Positions 33,274 through 43,730 of a stretch of DNA of 64,000 bases are shown here, piece after piece. The notes below the pieces were generated by a model. The model made no database searches and was not told the DNA's origin. It saw only the letters and a list, made by a program, of their open reading frames with translations. This DNA comes from Roridomyces roridus. Lineage: Eukaryota > Basidiomycota > Agaricomycetes > Agaricales > Mycenaceae. The stretch covers positions 1 to 64,000 of the forward strand of contig JARKIF010000053.1 in NCBI GenBank assembly GCA_029378245.1. Direction: 5' to 3'. The translations under genes and the position numbers were made by a program. Position 1 is the stretch's first letter. Every line of letters starts with the position of its first letter.

Positions 33274-34590
33274 CTAATTCCTCGAAGAGCCATGAAAATC
33301 CGATTGAGCCTCAACACTTGTCACCTCGGTTACTGGTGTTGACTCCTGTTTCTGCTTCGGCGGTGATGGCTCAACCAATCTTAGGTTCTTTCCATCACTT
33401 ATCACCGATCCCCGCGCGAATGTAGGCATCGTGATCCTGTCACCCCCGTCTGGGTCTCTAATAGTCACCGTCTGGGACCCGTCTCTGAAGTCCTGGGTCC
33501 GAGCTTCCGTTAGAATGTCAAACGGTCGGCCCAACAGCACTTCGTATGCGGGTTGTTCTATCACATGTACTTGTAAGTACACTGTAATGTCTCCAAAAGT
33601 GAAAGGCACGTTTCTAGCCAGGCCTGCTGATTTCTTCAACTGGCCATTCGCACTCTGCATGTAGATCTGGACATCGGGTAGCCATTGTACACCGATTTTC
33701 TCAGCAACAGACCGTGCCATTGACACAATCTGAGACCCAGTATCTCGGATACTTTCCACCCTTCCCATCTTATTCACTATAGGGAATAGAACACGAAGGG
33801 CTACCGAAGCTTCCGCTGCAAATATCTGCCTCGGACTTTCATTTTCGTCAAGCGAGGATAGATACGCAAGTACAGGATCAATAGCGACCATGCACCCGGG
33901 TTCTAGACCTTCGTCTTCCTCTGTCGACATATAAAATGAGCTCACACCTGGCAGATCATCTACTCCTATGGCATCCATCTGCAGGAACACAGGTATGCCT
34001 TCATCTTCCATGAACGGGAACGCCGACTGCTCTTCTATGGGATTAGACACGGTCAACGGCTTTATAGGTCGCCTGGACTTCTGTGTAATCGCACGGAGCT
34101 GTTTCGCGTATTCCCCGTTCATGGCGACTAGCTTCTCAATGGTAATGCCACGGAGTTCCAACCCCCTCGTCTGGTCCACGAGATCTGGTATAATTTTCGG
34201 ATCATCGTATTGAGGTACCAGACGATAAGCCCTCTCCTGTCCACCACCATTGTTCTTGTTTTTCAGGATACCCCCTGGTCGCTGCTGCGACGTAGGTGAA
34301 TCCAACTTCTGAAAGGGTACCGGAGACTCCTCGTCATCAGTCATCTCCTCTACTGTAACCATCCTCCGCTCAGGTTGAACTGGCGTAGGTTTAGAAACCT
34401 TCTTCGTGGGTGAGCGCGTATTCTCTTTGCTCGTATCATCCATGATCTCCGAAGGAACCATGAATCCCACTCTCTTTTCTCCGCTCGTTCCGCTTCTCCA
34501 GTTTTGGTTTTTATCAGCCGGATTCTCGTTCTCAGGGGTCTTGGCAATGGGAGGTGGTGCAAGTTTCGCCCTCCTCTCAGCCCCCTTCAT
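33274..34590 (-). CDS. Gypsy aspartic protease ORF (ORF2)
   Basis: Start ATG at 34590, overlapping the gag stop as ATGA. The N-terminal half is charged and disordered (KENTRSPTKKVSKPTP; TDDEESPVPFQKLDSP). A helical block follows (LRGITIEKLVAMNGEYAKQL), and then the retropepsin domain: SIRDTGSQIVSMARSVAEK holds the catalytic DTG, with the later flap/ILGR-like strand EVLLGRPFDIL. It ends at TAG 33274-33276, nine bases of which lie in the target duplication of the Mutator-like element. The stop would be present in the uninterrupted element too, with RT in the -1 frame, so pro and pol were separate frames originally. Confidence 0.8.
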   Translation of the reverse strand: MKGAERRAKLAPPPIAKTPENENPADKNQNWRSGTSGEKRVGFMVPSEIMDDTSKENTRSPTKKVSKPTPVQPERRMVTVEEMTDDEESPVPFQKLDSPTSQQRPGGILKNKNNGGGQERAYRLVPQYDDPKIIPDLVDQTRGLELRGITIEKLVAMNGEYAKQLRAITQKSRRPIKPLTVSNPIEEQSAFPFMEDEGIPVFLQMDAIGVDDLPGVSSFYMSTEEDEGLEPGCMVAIDPVLAYLSSLDENESPRQIFAAEASVALRVLFPIVNKMGRVESIRDTGSQIVSMARSVAEKIGVQWLPDVQIYMQSANGQLKKSAGLARNVPFTFGDITVYLQVHVIEQPAYEVLLGRPFDILTEARTQDFRDGSQTVTIRDPDGGDRITMPTFARGSVISDGKNLRLVEPSPPKQKQESTPVTEVTSVEAQSDFHGSSRN

Positions 34591-36692
34591 TGAACTTTTG
34601 GGAAACCCGACGCTTGAGGCGGTGGGCTGGATGACGCACCAGTTCTAGTCGAAATGAACTGAGCCTGGGCCTCGTCGCCGCCCTGCGCAGGGAATAGTTC
34701 TCCTCTGCACGCCTGTACCAACTGTATAACCTGATTCAAGTCATACCCCGCACCCAGAAGAGGGCTTGGTGAGCTGACAACCGGTTGTTGCATGAACTGC
34801 TGTTGCTGCGGTGGTTGAACACCGCCATTGCTCTGGGAAAAGGGTGGTTGAACACCCTGTGGCATGTGAGGAGGTGTATCCCGAGTATCAGGTCGTTGAA
34901 CGAACTGATTCCTGCTGGAATACATCTGCTGTACACGCTTTGAATGCATCTCGTCGTCCCTAGTATCGTACAAGTGATCTACACGATCCTGGTATTCGGG
35001 ATAGTATTGATCTCCTGCCGCACTTGGTCCCCCAACATAAAAGGTTTGCATCATTGCCGCTTGCTGAGACCTTGCCGTTTCGCGGGTTACTCCTTGCCGA
35101 CGGTAATGTTCCTCCACCTTTTGAGCACGACTGACATTCTCGGGATACCGAGGAATGAGTTGGCCATTCGACAATTTGACTTGTCTATCGTCAAGAATGA
35201 TCCATCCCAAAGAAATGAATTCATCTTTTACGTGGCACGATCGTATCCTATGCGGTCCCCCACAGAAGAAGCACGGACCATCCTCCCTTGGCCGATATTC
35301 CACTCTTGGTGGCGCGTACGGCTTCTGCTCCTCTTGCCTACCATGACCATCTTCCTGTCTATTACTCGATTGTTGAGGAGCGGTATGCGACGGAGGTGCT
35401 CTGATATTTTGATTGAGAAGACGGACCGAAGATTCAAAGGCGGTTTCGATGTTCTTCAACCCATCCTCGAACCTCTTGCTCTGGATTTTTGTCAGATCTT
35501 TGATAGAGGCTATCTCGCTCGCAAATCCTTCCAAACGGTCCTCGATTTCAGTCTTCAGGCGTACCTCTCCCGCTGTCCTAGCCGTCGGATTAACCGGTGG
35601 GTCGTACACTGGGTTCATAGGTGCCCTTGCTGGCGTTGCTCCTCCCAACAAACTCATCGCTCTCCTTCCTGACCAGTTGTCTGCAATAGAATCCGCAATC
35701 TTGAACACAGTGGAGAAGAGTAATTTGTCTCCGCGACGATTGCCCGCAATAGGTGCAGCCCCAAGAACTGGCGCTGCTGGTTGTGGACCTAGCAAAGCCC
35801 AAATGGCTTGCTGGTTCATACCCCCTTCGACTTCGGCCGCGAAGTTCTCATCAAATACTCCCAGTATCATCTCAACAAGCTGTAAGTTTGTGACCAACGC
35901 CGATCCTTTCAAGAGCTTCGTAGCTTCGTGGGTGAATGAGATCTCGAAACGGCGCAATTTCCCGAGTTCGGAGCGGGAAATTGGTCGATTCTGACTACAT
36001 ATCTCCCGGAGCCTGTTCAGAGATCCCAGATCCATATCCTCGACTTCAGGATATAGGGTCAGGATTTCTTCTTTCCACTCTGCGAAGGTCCCCGGAGCCG
36101 GATACTTGCTTAACATCTTCCACTGGTCCCGAATGTTTTCATCATCAACATAGTCCAGCAACAACTCTTTCTTCCTCGTATCGTCTGTAATGCTCCCATT
36201 GGTGAACACGGTCTCGCAATGCCTGATAAACAATCTCAGGTCGCCAGCCGCCTCCCCTTTGAAATGTGGTCGATTGTTGTCATAAGACGCCGGTATTTTA
36301 AACGCGGTAGTCATTCTGACTCTTGGTATGGTGGTAATATTCGGAATAGGGTTTTGAACGACGGTGGTATTGATCGTATTCTCTTGCTCGACGCCGGTAC
36401 CTGACGGTCCTGCTTCGTTTTCTAGCTGAGAGGTGGATGCAATGGTGACACGCGGTGTTCGGGTTGAAACTCTCGGTTTGGTAACACGAGAAGTTTCGAG
36501 AGGCTGGACTAAAGTCGCTTTTGCCTTTTGAGAGGTTTTGGTCTGCCGACCAGGAGGATGATTGACGTTAGAACGCAGAGTACCCGCGTTTAATTGCCCT
36601 TCTCCTCGAAGTAAACTGGGAAAATGCCCAGCCGACTTGTCTTGGATAGCCTTTTCCTTTCCTTTCGGTGGAATAGCGAAATCCGACAGCAA
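34587..36692 (-). CDS. Gypsy Gag polyprotein (ORF1)
   Basis: Start ATG at 36692 (MLSDFAIPPKGKEKAIQDK), 701 residues. An N-terminal disordered part precedes the retrotransposon capsid region (FKGEAAGDLRLFIRHCETVF; WKMLSKYPAPGTFAEWKEEI; RFEISFTHEATKLL). A nucleocapsid-type zinc knuckle follows near the middle-C-terminus, CFFCGGPHRIRSC (C-x2-C-x3-H-x4-C). The C-terminal Gln-rich tail is PFSQSNGGVQPPQQQQFMQQ. It ends at TGA 34587-34589 and overlaps the ATG of ORF2 by 4 bases, suggesting coupled re-initiation. The frame is intact. Confidence 0.85.
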   Translation of the reverse strand: MLSDFAIPPKGKEKAIQDKSAGHFPSLLRGEGQLNAGTLRSNVNHPPGRQTKTSQKAKATLVQPLETSRVTKPRVSTRTPRVTIASTSQLENEAGPSGTGVEQENTINTTVVQNPIPNITTIPRVRMTTAFKIPASYDNNRPHFKGEAAGDLRLFIRHCETVFTNGSITDDTRKKELLLDYVDDENIRDQWKMLSKYPAPGTFAEWKEEILTLYPEVEDMDLGSLNRLREICSQNRPISRSELGKLRRFEISFTHEATKLLKGSALVTNLQLVEMILGVFDENFAAEVEGGMNQQAIWALLGPQPAAPVLGAAPIAGNRRGDKLLFSTVFKIADSIADNWSGRRAMSLLGGATPARAPMNPVYDPPVNPTARTAGEVRLKTEIEDRLEGFASEIASIKDLTKIQSKRFEDGLKNIETAFESSVRLLNQNIRAPPSHTAPQQSSNRQEDGHGRQEEQKPYAPPRVEYRPREDGPCFFCGGPHRIRSCHVKDEFISLGWIILDDRQVKLSNGQLIPRYPENVSRAQKVEEHYRRQGVTRETARSQQAAMMQTFYVGGPSAAGDQYYPEYQDRVDHLYDTRDDEMHSKRVQQMYSSRNQFVQRPDTRDTPPHMPQGVQPPFSQSNGGVQPPQQQQFMQQPVVSSPSPLLGAGYDLNQVIQLVQACRGELFPAQGGDEAQAQFISTRTGASSSPPPQASGFPKVQ

Positions 36693-37182
36693 TGATTGTC
36701 CAAGTAAGACTCAGACGTGCAACAACACAGAGTATTCGATAAATCGAAAGAGATTTTATCACTTCAACCCCCTCGCGGTGGGCTCCAGATGATGTATGTG
36801 CTCTAAACCTACTATAGAAATTGACAACACTCGAAGAATCTAACCAGATGAGTCGAGAGACAGACGAATCTATATCCAACTAACCCAATCACGAAGCTCC
36901 GGGGCGAGTGACAACTATTGAATAGCGGGAATGTGGCGAGTATAAGTCCCTAGTACAGGGCCTTGTAAAGGTTGTAGGGAATTGGGTGATATAGTCTCGG
37001 ATACGATGTCGAAACAAAGTATTGTGAATTGAGATCCTTGATATGAACCAAGAATGACGATTCTAAAGCGTTTTGTAGATGGTAAAGCTTCACAGCTAAC
37101 ACAAAAGATAGATTGAGTTTGGCTAAAGCCGGGTTTTGCAATAAAGCAGGTTTTTGGGTCTCTCGATCCCTTTTTACACTGG
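36693..37182 (-). other. Gypsy 5' leader
   Basis: About 490 bp lie between the inner end of the 5' LTR and the gag start. On the sense strand it begins CCAGTGTAAAAAGGG right after the shared LTR sequence. I do not find the TGG-starting primer binding site expected for tRNA priming at this junction, so priming may be of another type (self-priming as in Tf1-like elements is one option). Confidence 0.5.
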
Positions 37183-38512
37183 TATCCGAAGACGACAGCG
37201 ACCGATACAACACGGATTTCGTAGATTCCAACACTTCACAACTCTGAACACACAAATGACCCTTGACAGACACACGGTACGACACAATCCAACAGATACT
37301 GATTCCAACACACTGATTCACACTCAAGTCACACACACAATAGCCAACAAACAAACGTTTAGATTTTCAATAGCGATTGCTTAACTACGCAATACACCGT
37401 CGAAAGCCTCGGACAAAACCCTTGATCGCAGCTGGTAGCTTGCTGGTGGGGAAGTATCCGCTGCCTTCTTGGGTAGCACTCTATCTACTTTATACAGGTC
37501 CGAGAATCATATGATAGTACAAACGAATGGCGCAATAATTAGAAATGTCCTTGGTATCTGGAATGGAAACACCCTGATTGGTTGATTAGAACCGGCATCG
37601 TGTGCGGCCGGTGTGCCAAGCCATGAGTCCACGTGGCGGACCTGTCGATCCGTGACTCCAACATTGATCCATGACTCGACTGATTTTAGTGAAGTCGTAT
37701 CCGACCTCTCCCTTGATTGTATACCCTCCAGACGTACGCCCATAGGTTGTAGGTCCAGAACGATACCCATATCTCCGACTACCTGTCCCGGATACCAGCA
37801 GATACTAGTCCGAAGACTAGTATCCGACCCGGATCCTCCTTGTCCCGACTGCTGATGACAACTACGTCACTCCCTTCGGACCCGCTTCGGCGGTCTACTC
37901 ATGTTTCAGGCTTTTCGGCCGACCTGCCCATCATCCCGTGAACTTCCGAACCTCCAAATTGCACTCGCACCAAGGTTCGAACGGCTGACAATCGTACAAC
38001 GGTTAAGAACTTGTTTAATTGGCATATCCCATTGGTAGAGCAGGTATCCACAACTCCTACATGTTTCGGAGTGAGCCCGTCGGTCATATTCAGGTAAATA
38101 CCCTTCAACCCGTACAGTACTCTTAAGTATCCACCACACTGACTGTCTCTGGGCTCAACATCAGTCTTGTACTGAGATGACTTAGCTAGGATACTACCTC
38201 TGAAATCGTGCAAAACGCGCGTTTTCATGGGCAGTCAAATTCCACACAGGGGGGAAGGCATCTTTTCCGCCATGCAGAAATTTTACATTTCCGCAGTATT
38301 TCCGCATGATTTCCGCAACATTTCCGCATGGCGGAAATGTGTTGATTTCATTACATAATCATCAGATTCTCTGCCAAATTGGCTGATTTTGATTTTTATC
38401 ACCTATTTTTGGAGCTGGCGGAAATGTTGCGGAAATACTGCGGAAGTGTTGAGTAAATAAAGTATTTCCGCACTGCGGAAAAGATGCCTTCCCCCCTGTG
38501 CCATGCTTATCA
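37183..38512 (-). repeat. 5' LTR of the Gypsy element (contains a MITE)
   Basis: Copy of 5125-6195 at offset 32058. Sequence 37183-38244 matches, then a 256-bp element intervenes, and the last bases CCATGCTTATCA (38501-38512) complete the LTR. The single difference seen is C at 38028 against G at 5970. Confidence 0.85.
38245..38500. mobile_element. 256-bp fold-back MITE in the 5' LTR
   Basis: The perfect 26-bp TIR starts CACAGGGGGGAAGGCATCTT; pairing continues with mismatches through repeated TTTCCGC units. It is flanked by CCA on both sides (38242-38244 and 38501-38503), a 3-bp duplication confirmed by the empty site at 6184-6186 in the other LTR. The CAC start and 3-bp duplication resemble CACTA/CMC elements, but the assignment is tentative. 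Confidence 0.85.
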
Positions 38513-39290
38513 CCGCGCAACTCGTATCGTCCATTTCAATTTCCGCAGATATGTTTCTGAGCCTGCCAAGAGCCTGCTATTTCCCTGCTACCCACTCTTT
38601 CCACGCAGCCCTTCTTTTTACATCCGACGCGACCACTCGCCAATCGTACTCGTCGAATTTGATGGAAGGTTTCTGCGCATAATGATACGATGGTGTTATA
38701 AATCGGGCCAGGCAGCAGGTACCATTCAAACAAGAATTGAAACAACCCTCCGGCAGTGCGACACCATCCTAAATGAGATTTTTTTGTTGCGGCGGGTTGC
38801 CATACTCATTCGGTCGAAGAGGCTTCAAGCCTCCACCACGACCATCCAGCTTTCTAGAACCACGGATTCAACGGAGGGAGGAGGTCGTAGTTCAGACACG
38901 ACAACTCGAGAAATCATTTCATCGGGATTTGACACTGACTAGGCTGGTGCTGTTTCGGTCCCTGCACTCCACATTCAACTGTCAGCCGCGCATTCGGATC
39001 GGAATGGCATGCCTCACTTTCACTGACAGCGGCAAACACATTACCATCACGTTTCAGAGCGTGATGCTCCGGGCCTCCATATTGACGGGTATCAGCTCAT
39101 GTTACGACTCATTCCGAACTTGTTCCGAACGGAGAACAATGCCACACCAAGTACAAGGAAAATACTTACAAGGGACTCGGACGTTGGGTGCAGATCCGAA
39201 AGGAACCGACGACCGTGGCGTCGCGACAGCGAGCGCTGTTATAAGTACTCTCCGCTCCTCCCAGCTGTTCGCCTTATCTCCCTTCCGCCC
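38513..39290 (+). other. Host flank right of the Gypsy element, upstream of the membrane-protein gene
   Basis: No confident gene is seen. Overlapping ORFs in several frames (for example 38484-38942) lack conserved features. It probably contains the promoter of the 39291 gene. Confidence 0.35.
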
Positions 39291-40937
39291 ATGAGCACGA
39301 ACTATACGGTCGACGCTGTTCGCTTTGATTTCCTCTGCGAGCAATTCTTTGGCCTGATGATTGAAACATCTGTACGTGAATTCGACTCAATGTTAAAAGG
39401 CACTCCGAGGCTCACAGGTCTCCAGGCCTCATTCATTCTTTATGGTAAGGACGACCAAATTACACGGCAGCCAAATGAATAGATGTCAGGAACTGGGTTT
39501 ATTTGCATCGGTTCGTATTGTATGTATCCGTATACTTGATGTACAGCCTACGTATGATATGAATCAGTCCTTCTATCTTCTTGACTTCCACGTCCCCTGT
39601 CGCACTATTGTCCATTTGCGCACTCGAGTGTCTCCTCAATCCTGAGCCTCGTTGGCTCTAGCAGCCACCTCTGGCATGCATTTTCTGACAATAGATACCC
39701 AGGATTCTACGTTCACTACTTCCTCTCCACAATACGCCCCCTTTCGCGGCGTATAACCAAGACGCAACTCCCTGTTTTGATCGCAATTTGGTTCATGCTT
39801 CTCCTGGGCACGACACACGCCGCTCTCGGCCTCACGCGGGACATCGTGTACTTTCGCTATGTTCAGAAATCCGCCCGAGCCTACGCCCCGTCACAGACAG
39901 ATCCCTTATTCCGCAAATATAAAGCGCTGGCGCTGACGCAAAATGTTATCTTTGCTGGGAACAAGTGGGTCTTTGAATTGTTGCGCTGTGCACCTGAGTT
40001 TGACTGACGAAACCCACTGGCAGTTTGCTAACAGACGCGTTTTTGGTGATTTTTCATTCAAGTTCGGGTGCGATGGATCAGAACTCACCGTGAGGCATAT
40101 ATACCAGCTCTACCGCTGCTATTTAATATGGAACTGTCGTCTATGGGTGATTGTCTTCCCGGGAATCCTCATGATAGCCGCCTTCAGTGAGTCTCAAATT
40201 GCATGTTCAATTGATATTGTACTGAATCATGTCTACCCAACAGTACCAGCACTTCTCCAAAGCCTCGTTCTAATTGAGCATTTCTCCCTGTTGAAAAGTC
40301 TCTCCTCCTACCTCATGGCCACCGTGACAAACATGATTCTCACCGGACTCATTGGTGAGTGCAGTTACTGGAATACGGCCGCTATTTTGACGGCACAAAT
40401 TGCGACAGCTGGCCGCATATGGTGGAAGAAACACGAAGTATCGCATTACACCGAAAGCTATGAGAGCATTTTCCGAATGCGTTATGCGACGGCTATGAAA
40501 ATAATGTACGGCCCCCTCTGGAAGTCCCGCAATCGATCGTTGCTCACTCCTGATTGATTTGCCAGACTAGAATCCGGTGCCCTTTACTGCACCACTTCCG
40601 TCCTGCTCATAGCAACTACCCCACTTAAAACTGGGCCTGTGTGGTACTTCCACAGCATCCTGTTCGCGCTGGGGTGGCAGATTGTCGTCAGTTGCCCGTC
40701 CTTTCACTCCTGATACAACACTGAAGATTTCAGCAGAATATAATACCACCTGTAGCCCTCGTGCGGGGGACTCAGCAGTCTGAAGATGGCAAATCCTCAC
40801 CTGGTGAGGAAAGCGGTCATCCAATGGTGTTGGTCAACCTAGGCCCGAGATCAGCCAATGCAAATAGCACTCAACCTTCAGACGTGTCGTCGGAGGTCAT
40901 CTATATAAGGAGGAAATCAGGGGAGAGCGCCGTGTAG
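39291..40937 (+). CDS. Multi-pass membrane protein (agaric family of unknown function)
   Basis: Start ATG at 39291 (MSTNYTVDAVRFDFLCEQFF). Introns fall near 39373-39417, 39446 onwards, 39962-40021, about 40038-40109, 40184-40243, 40355-40410, about 40506-40564 and 40694-40738. Hydrophobic helices are visible as LIAIWFMLLLGTTHAALGL, LWVIVFPGILMIAAF, TVTNMILTGLI, CTTSVLLIATT and FHSILFALGWQIV. The motif LYRCYLIWNCRLW sits between helices 3 and 4, and the C-terminal cytosolic tail is soluble and Ser-rich, ending at TAG 40935-40937. The topology (about seven helices, YRCY..W motif, polar tail) is that of the large unnamed agaric integral-membrane family. Function unknown; exons 2-4 are the least certain part. 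Confidence 0.6.
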
Positions 40938-41309
40938 GCAGTAGCGACGAAAGGAAAATGTAGCATATGTACCTAAAATCAGTTGAAAAAGGGCTCTGGT
41001 TGGACTTCCTTTCACTCAGTAGTCTGACGGAAGGGAAGCTTGAGTTATGTAGACCGTCGAGGAATTCCGAGCGATGGGGAATTCAGGATGCGGGGGAGGG
41101 GTCGGATTGGAGGCGGGTAGCGTGCTCGGTATATTCTGTACACTCGCGCATAGCATTGAGATCTGCGCAAGCGGATACACGAGGGAGGGAAATACAAAGT
41201 CGACCTCATCAAATTCTTCCTCGCGACGTTGGGGACGCTTGGACTTTTCCTATCCAGTTGGAATTCCGCGGGGATGAACAGAACAGCAGGGATTCCTATG
41301 GGATTGAAG

Positions 41310-41762
41310 TTGATTCCGCCCTCTCGGAGTGCCTGCGCGGCTTGCACCGTATCGAGAGGATAACGGCGGACACGCTCGACGAGATGGCGCTGCAACACCT
41401 AAATACTATCCCGTCTTCCAACCCTCCGCGAACTGAAACTCAACAACATGGCCATTTCGGATTTGCCTGTGCTCGACGAGGACGGAATATCATTGCCATC
41501 GCTTCAGAACCTATATCTCAACACGGCGGAATTGACACCCTGCGCACCGCTCGAGAGCTTGAAGCAACTCGACGTCGAGGCGTCGCCTATCACGGAGGTT
41601 GATGTGAAATCTGTCGCTCGGTATTTGGCGCACCTGTTCCCGCGTTTGAAGATGCTCGAGACGCTTGTCGATTCGTTAGAAGGGGAGACGGATCGGGAGG
41701 AGGAGTTGATACCGGAGCTCTGGAGTACCACCCTCGTTGGAAGCGGGTGGCGGGTATTTTGA
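41310..41762 (+). pseudogene. Fragment of an F-box/LRR-like paralogue
   Basis: Around 41318-41400 the frame reads ALSECLRGLHRIERITADTL and then ALQHLNTI. From about 41450 another frame reads LPSLQNLYLNTAEL, then LKQLDVEASPITEVDVKSVA, YLAHLFPRLKMLETLVDSLEG and a stop at 41760-41762. These match, in order, the middle and the C-terminus of the genes at 43731 and 48761 (QCVRGLNGLKRLLTDILDH; LETLDVEASPISNPRPVALY). The F-box end and most of the repeat region are missing, and at least one frameshift lies between. It is on the opposite strand to its full-length relatives. Confidence 0.6.
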
Positions 41763-41985
41763 ACTTGGGCGGATAGGAAGAGGGGAATGAAGCTGCGGTG
41801 AAGGTGGAGTAGAAAATTTTTCGGATTGACCATGATGAAGACATCGCATACGTATACTGTTTGAACTTCGAGACCTGGTTTCCCGAATAAACACATTGAG
41901 GAATTCCGGCGAAATAGGACCGGCTTTTTCAGCGAGCAACGGCTTTACTTGATGGTAAAGGGAAGATGATGGTACATACGTGAAA

Positions 41986-43326
41986 CTATAGCTGAGCAGT
42001 AACCTCATGATTCAACCCCCAAGTTCTCCCCTCCTGGGCATTCTTCAACGCCGACCCCATCCGCCCGGTATAATTATTTTCGCGCATCCACCTCTCCAGT
42101 GTGTACGTCTCCGGATGGACTTTCTTGATCCATTCCATATCCTTCTGCCCAACAATAACATCATCGCGCAGAATTCTCCAAAACGCCGAAAAGTTCTCGC
42201 GAATGGTGCGTGACCCATCGCCCACCTTTTTGTCGCTGGCAACGGGGTGGTTGATTCCCTCGTCAAAGTTGGTCCACCATTCGTCCATCGTCTGACGCTT
42301 GTACACTGCCGGCTTTCCCGTCACTTTGGTGAACGTCTGGAATAAAAACTGGATGAGCTGGATTTCTCCCGCAGGAGGGAATGTACACACCTCGACGAGA
42401 TACTCCCATCCGACGCGCTCGGAAGTCACATGCAGCTCTTTGCTGGAGGTCTCCTCCCGATGGTCGAACGTGTAGCGGGCCCACCATCCAAGGTCCTTCA
42501 GCGCGATCATGGGCGGCTGCCCGTCTTCGATTGGCGCTGCAAACACAACTGTACTGTCCTTGCGTACATTGAGCGGATCGAACAGTCCCTGAACAGTTCA
42601 ATGAACACCATGAAGATTATATATAAGTAGAAGGAATACGACTCACTCCCATCAGGAGTTCCATGTACGGCCCTGTACTGACGATGCTCCAGGACAAGGC
42701 GCTGTCCGAAACTTGGGAAGGCTGGGAGCGTAGGAACTCGGCGACACGCGCTTTGGCATCCATATGGTCAACCTTGTACTCGGGATTGTACCCAGTCAGC
42801 TAATGACGGTGAGATCTGGAGGTTGGAAGACGCGTGTGTAGAGCATACCTTGGAAACATACGGCAAGCTGCTCCAGACGTAGTGCCGAAGGGACTTGATT
42901 CCTTTAGCGGTTTCGAATATCCGGACTCCAGAGTACTAGATGCTTTCTGATCAGCAAGATTTCGAAGTTCAACAATGGAGACTCGCCATTTCGACAACCT
43001 CGCCTACGGTGAACCCGTCGGTGTTTACCCAAGCACCATACGCGCCCTCCATGGCGCCAGCGACGGAGTCCATATCTTCAAACGAGCCTGAAATAAATGA
43101 GAAGCAATTCAACACCCAACGACAAATAGATACCTTTAACGCATTCCACGCCCTGCTCAGCCAACTGCAACGCGTGTTTGCTGTTAGGATCTCTCGTGAG
43201 CGCGCGTACTGCGTAGGGAGACGCGTTCCCGTCGGCGGTTGGAGCAAGGAGGGCGTCGACGACAGCCTTGCCTTGTGCGCCGGTTGCGCCGATGACGAGG
43301 ATGATTTTCTTGTCGTTGGTAGACAT
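41986..43326 (-). CDS. NmrA-like NAD(P)-binding oxidoreductase-type protein
   Basis: Start ATG at 43326 (MSTNDKKIILVIGATGAQGK). The GATGAQGxxV dinucleotide-binding loop is typical of NmrA/HSCARG-like atypical short-chain dehydrogenases. Later segments fit the family: YAVRALTRDPNSKHALQLAE, SFEDMDSVAGAMEGAYGAWV, LRHYVWSSLPYVSK, SWSIVSTGPYMELLMG and a C-terminal PPMIALKDLGWWARYTFDHR. Introns are near 43131-43086, 42990-42930, 42850-42800, 42650-42590 and 42400-42340. NmrA-type proteins act as redox-sensing regulators or reductases and are cytosolic. The catalytic YxxxK of classical SDRs is not obvious, which favours a sensor role (inference). Stop at 41986-41988. Confidence 0.8.
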
Positions 43327-43332
43327 GATCAA

Positions 43333-43730
43333 AGATGAGAGATGTTTTCGAGTTACAAAGTTGGTTTTCTTGGTGAGGAAACAGTCTCGGTAGGGATGCC
43401 TTTATACTCCCATAGTTTTTGAATAAGTCCCTCGCCCGAGGGTGCCCGAGTGAGAACTTGATCTTGGTCATCAACGTGCCTCGGGCATGACCTCGGGCAT
43501 GGGCTCGGGCAGCCAAGTCGGCGAAGTTCAGTGCGATACGCGAGTGTATACATGGCCGAGAGTGTGCCCGAAGTTGAAAACGAAAGTCGGCCGCGGCTAC
43601 AAGAAAAGAACAATCTGAGAGGTGCAAGAATCTGAGCAAATTAGAATTCCATCAGTACGACAGTCGAACAAGTTTGTCTTCCACGGGCACCTTCCCTAAC
43701 CCGTCCATTCAGTTCCAACCAGTATTAACT
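43333..43730. other. Intergenic region between NmrA-like and F-box genes
   Basis: No gene is seen. A GC-rich stretch with several GCCCGAGG / CCTCGGGC copies (about 43430-43512) forms short inverted repeats. It probably contains the NmrA-like promoter and the 3' end of the neighbouring gene. Confidence 0.35.

Larger units (their letters stand above)
5125..38512 (-). mobile_element. Ty3/Gypsy LTR retrotransposon with antisense cargo and nested insertions
   Basis: Two copies of the same ~1.07-kb sequence bound the element (5125-6195 and 37183-38512, offset 32058). Gag, protease, RT/RNase H and integrase follow in Ty3/Gypsy order on the minus strand, and a polypurine tract abuts the left LTR. 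Without the three nested insertions the element is about 18 kb. Two-fifths of that is an antisense cargo block (6540-14110). The LTRs differ at one site that I can see (G at 5970, C at 38028), so integration or LTR homogenisation was recent. I could not find a matching 5-bp target duplication outside the LTRs, so recombination between copies is possible. Integrase has a substituted catalytic Asp, and pol is split by insertions, so this copy is dead for autonomous transposition. Confidence 0.85.

Noticed and set aside
36950..37354. 134-residue minus-strand ORF across the LTR/leader border
   Set aside because: It shares its first part with an ORF in the other LTR but has no conserved features; it is a by-product of LTR sequence.
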